DNA from: Spirochaetaceae bacterium
GTDB taxonomy: Bacteria; Spirochaetota; Spirochaetia; Sphaerochaetales; Sphaerochaetaceae
Direction: 5' to 3'
Assembly: GCA_016649775.1 (NCBI GenBank)
Contig: JAENWY010000087.1
Span: forward strand, 1 to 8,798
Length of the DNA stretch: 8,798 bases
Shown here: positions 6,630 to 8,798 of the stretch, one piece after another
How positions within the stretch are numbered: position 1 is the first letter of the stretch
Layout of the letters: every line of letters starts with the position of its first letter
Notes under the pieces: model-generated
What the model saw: the letters and a program-made list of their open reading frames with translations, nothing else
Databases searched by the model: none
Told to the model about the DNA's origin: nothing
Translations under genes and position numbers: made by a program

Positions 6630-8213
6630 TTATCTTAAAACAGTTAATAAATTCTCTTTAATTCTCTGTTTCTCTTCATACATGAGCTCATCTACTATAT
6701 TGATAGCAACATCAGGATCATTAATATCATCCATATCAAATTGTGCAATACCATGAGAAACACTTATTATATAAGGTCTGCTTTCTGTTTCGTTAACTTC
6801 ATTATATTTAGCATATATTTTATTCCAGACAACTTCAGCTTCTTCTTTGGTTTTTGATTTAAATACAATAATGATTTCATCACCACCGAGGCGAATTACA
6901 TAATCATCTTTGCTAACAGTTTTCTTTATTGATTGAGTTACGCTAATAATTAATTCAGATCCCATATTATGACCTAGATTATCATTAACTTGTTTTAATC
7001 CATTAATATCTAAATAACAAAGGGTAATAGGATAATCTTTTTTATTATCAATACTAAAGACTTTGCTAATTAAGTGCATTCCATAGCCTCTGTTAAAGGT
7101 GTTAGTCAAACTATCATATCTTGAGTAATTTCTAATTCGTGTATGATATCTATCATTTATGAAAACCAGAAATCCAATAAAAAGAGATACTAGAAATAAA
7201 ACAAGGTAGATAACATAGTTTTTTCCAATTATATCAAGCATTAAATCAAATGAATTATTATAGAAATAATACTCATTAGCTACATCCCTAGGAATTACTG
7301 AGATAACTATCCAATAGATATTATCACTATTTACTTCATCACTTTCTCTAATATCTAGTATAGTTGATAGATCAACTTTATGAGCGAAGAAATAGCCACT
7401 TTTATTTAAAACTTCTTCTTCACCATTGTTTATTCTACTCCAAGCATCTGGAAATTCTACTTTGAAATTATCATTAACTTTATTAAACATAAAACCCCAA
7501 TCTTTTGAAGGATTATCTGATGATAAATAATAACCATCACTATTTAATAGAGAAACAGAACCTACAGAACTTTTTGAGACAATTCTAAGATCCTTTAATA
7601 ATTCAGAAGCTAAATAATTTAAAGCCACTACACCTTCAACTTTACCATTTTTGTATATTGGCATTACTAGTCTTAACATTGGTTTATATGGCACTTCAAT
7701 ATCATTATTTTCAATATTTAAATCTAGAGGAGATATATAAATATCACCTTCTTTTAATAAAATTGATTTAGTGAAATAATATCTATCAGCTTTGTTTTGA
7801 AGGTCTTTATCAGCAACTATGGAAAAAACTTTTTCAGAGCTCTTGTTAATTCTTATTTTTTCATCACCATCAACAGTAATATATCTAATTTGATCATATA
7901 GTTTTCTCTGTTTTGAAAACTCTAACCAATTATTAGCTATTTTATCATAATCTATATTATCTAGTAAATTAGACTTAAAAGCGTTTTGAAGATATCGCAA
8001 ATCACTTTTAATCAATTTCAAATCATTTGTTACCGAAATATCTGTTATTTTTACAACTTGAATTTCAGATTGCTTTAATTTTTCAATTGATTCAACTCTA
8101 CCAGAATATTCAAAGTAAGAAAAAATAGAAATAAAAATCACAAAAATAACTATGGCTGTTACAAAGAAATATCTTCTGCGTGAATCTTTGATTTCCTCCT
8201 CGCTATAATTCAA
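6630..8213 (-). CDS. Membrane-anchored GGDEF protein with extracytoplasmic Cache-type sensor (putative diguanylate cyclase)
   Basis: This 527-residue protein is predicted to make cyclic di-GMP from two GTP in response to an external signal. A basic N terminus (RRR, 12-14) precedes a first membrane segment at about 15-34. Residues 40-325 are extracytoplasmic and resemble a double-Cache sensor, with QIRYITVDGDEKIRI, YYFTKS, GDIYISPLDLNIE, PMLRLVMPIY and GVVALNY. A second membrane segment spans about 333-353. The GGDEF domain begins at YDSLTNTFNRG (366-376), has LDINGLKQVND with metal-binding Asp402, and the signature RLGGDEIIIVF, giving GGDEI at 443-447. The inhibitory-site position reads SKDD, not RxxD. 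The C-terminal ISVSHGIAQF and MYEEK motifs are present. The start is TTG, 9 nt after GGGG; the next in-frame ATG would delete the membrane anchor. No EAL or HD-GYP domain is seen. Confidence 0.9.
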   Translation of the reverse strand: MNYSEEEIKDSRRRYFFVTAIVIFVIFISIFSYFEYSGRVESIEKLKQSEIQVVKITDISVTNDLKLIKSDLRYLQNAFKSNLLDNIDYDKIANNWLEFSKQRKLYDQIRYITVDGDEKIRINKSSEKVFSIVADKDLQNKADRYYFTKSILLKEGDIYISPLDLNIENNDIEVPYKPMLRLVMPIYKNGKVEGVVALNYLASELLKDLRIVSKSSVGSVSLLNSDGYYLSSDNPSKDWGFMFNKVNDNFKVEFPDAWSRINNGEEEVLNKSGYFFAHKVDLSTILDIRESDEVNSDNIYWIVISVIPRDVANEYYFYNNSFDLMLDIIGKNYVIYLVLFLVSLFIGFLVFINDRYHTRIRNYSRYDSLTNTFNRGYGMHLISKVFSIDNKKDYPITLCYLDINGLKQVNDNLGHNMGSELIISVTQSIKKTVSKDDYVIRLGGDEIIIVFKSKTKEEAEVVWNKIYAKYNEVNETESRPYIISVSHGIAQFDMDDINDPDVAINIVDELMYEEKQRIKENLLTVLR

Positions 8214-8247
8214 AATAATTATCCCCTTTTAACCTATTTTTTAAATA

Positions 8248-8260
8248 CTATAACTTATAG
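8248..8260. repeat. Perfect 13-bp inverted repeat upstream of the GGDEF gene
   Basis: CTATAA-C-TTATAG is a perfect palindrome about 35 bp upstream of the TTG start of the GGDEF gene. Read on the minus strand it contains TATAAG, and the bases just downstream include TATAGT, so it overlaps possible -10 elements. No matching -35 is clear. It may be an operator or chance symmetry in A/T-rich DNA. Confidence 0.25.
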
Positions 8261-8339
8261 CAGAACAAAAATAAATACTAATTTTCTCTTACAAATTAAA
8301 ATAATTTGAATAATTATTATTTAACTGCCTCGTTAGTCC

Positions 8340-8367
8340 TTGCTAATTGATATTAGTACACTATAAT
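8340..8367 (+). promoter_or_regulatory. Probable sigma-A promoter of the plus-strand gene at the right edge
   Basis: TTGCTA (8340-8345) and a perfect TATAAT (8362-8367) are separated by 16 nt. The start would be near 8374, leaving a leader of about 45 nt before the ATG at 8420. The -10 lies across a small dyad, TACA-N6-TGTA (8357-8370), a possible repressor site. Confidence 0.55.
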
Positions 8368-8419
8368 GTAACTGGAGTATTAATCGAATATAAAAATATC
8401 TAAAGGAAGAGTACAATTT

Positions 8420-8798
8420 ATGGAAATCCAAAAAATAACACTTATTGTTGACAACTTTCAATTTATTAAAGCACCAATGATGGAAATTATTGAGCAACGT
8501 TTAACAATTAATAAACAAGCACGTATCTGGTTTAGTGAATATTTAACAGGAACAAAATATGCAAAAAGTTTTCAAAACAGAGACGAACAATTTAGCATAG
8601 ACAAAGAGGATATGGAAGAAATTTTCTCACTTTTTGAAGCTATTTTTATTCCTGACTTTAAAAGTATTGTTGTCAAAGATGGACGAAATTGGAAGCTTAA
8701 TATAACATACACCAATGATACTGTAGTAACCTTTTCAAGTGCCATTGGTTATGAGCTTGAAGCAAGAAATAAGAAGCTATCCGAATACCTACGTGAAG
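8420..8798 (+). CDS. Unrecognised protein, 5' part only (cut by the window edge)
   Basis: An open frame of 126 complete codons runs from the ATG at 8420 to the right edge without a stop. AGGAAGAG (8404-8411) is a plausible ribosome binding site, and a good promoter lies upstream, so I believe it is a real gene. The visible protein begins MEIQKITLIVDN, has no signal peptide or membrane segment, is rich in charged residues, and contains a likely beta-hairpin-like stretch WKLNITYTNDTVVTFSS (91-107) followed by an acidic/basic helix-like tail. A pattern like Trp-x-Leu-x-Ile-x-Tyr then a turn occurs in various small uncharacterised Firmicute domains, but I cannot name a family. It is divergent from the GGDEF gene. 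Its function is unknown. Confidence 0.7.
   Translation, partial: MEIQKITLIVDNFQFIKAPMMEIIEQRLTINKQARIWFSEYLTGTKYAKSFQNRDEQFSIDKEDMEEIFSLFEAIFIPDFKSIVVKDGRNWKLNITYTNDTVVTFSSAIGYELEARNKKLSEYLRE

Noticed and set aside
8276..8335. A/T-rich repeats such as AATAATT and AATTATT
   Set aside because: They are short and imperfect and look like low-complexity intergenic sequence, with no repeat array or mobile-element end.

Overview
The window comes from a low-GC Gram-positive bacterium, most likely a Clostridia-like anaerobe. The evidence is strongly A/T-rich coding and intergenic DNA, AGGAGG-type ribosome binding sites, a glycine decarboxylase split into two subunits (GcvPA and GcvPB), TGG used for Trp under the standard code, and one TTG start. 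I cannot name the genus.

Positions 1-5919 are one minus-strand transcription unit for the glycine cleavage system. In transcription order it holds a promoter (5891-5919), a short leader with a terminator-like hairpin (5813-5876), gcvT, gcvH, gcvPA, gcvPB, lplA and lpdA. The last gene runs off the left edge. The set is self-contained. GcvPA/PB decarboxylates glycine onto the lipoyl arm of GcvH. GcvT passes the C1 unit to tetrahydrofolate and releases ammonia. Lpd reoxidises the arm with NAD+. LplA attaches the lipoate that GcvH needs. From gcvH onward the genes overlap or lie 2 bases apart, which suggests translational coupling. The only real internal gap is 64 bp of almost pure A/T between gcvT and gcvH.

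Positions 5781-6167 form a divergent regulatory region between gcvT and a plus-strand flavodoxin-like gene. It contains the gcv promoter and leader hairpin, a CodY-box-like 15-mer, a small dyad and a candidate flavodoxin promoter. I could not find the conserved core of a glycine riboswitch, which is the usual regulator of gcv operons in Firmicutes. The hairpin sits where only the gcv leader itself could be terminated, so attenuation by an unidentified mechanism is the most interesting reading of the window.

Positions 6168-6575 encode a short flavodoxin-fold protein. It converges on a minus-strand membrane-bound GGDEF protein (6630-8213) with an extracytoplasmic Cache-type sensor, a GGDEI active-site signature and no RxxD inhibitory site. 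A 206-bp divergent spacer follows, and then the first 126 codons of an unrecognised plus-strand gene, cut by the right edge. I see no CRISPR array, tRNA, rRNA, transposase or attachment site. Most of the window is ordinary core metabolism.
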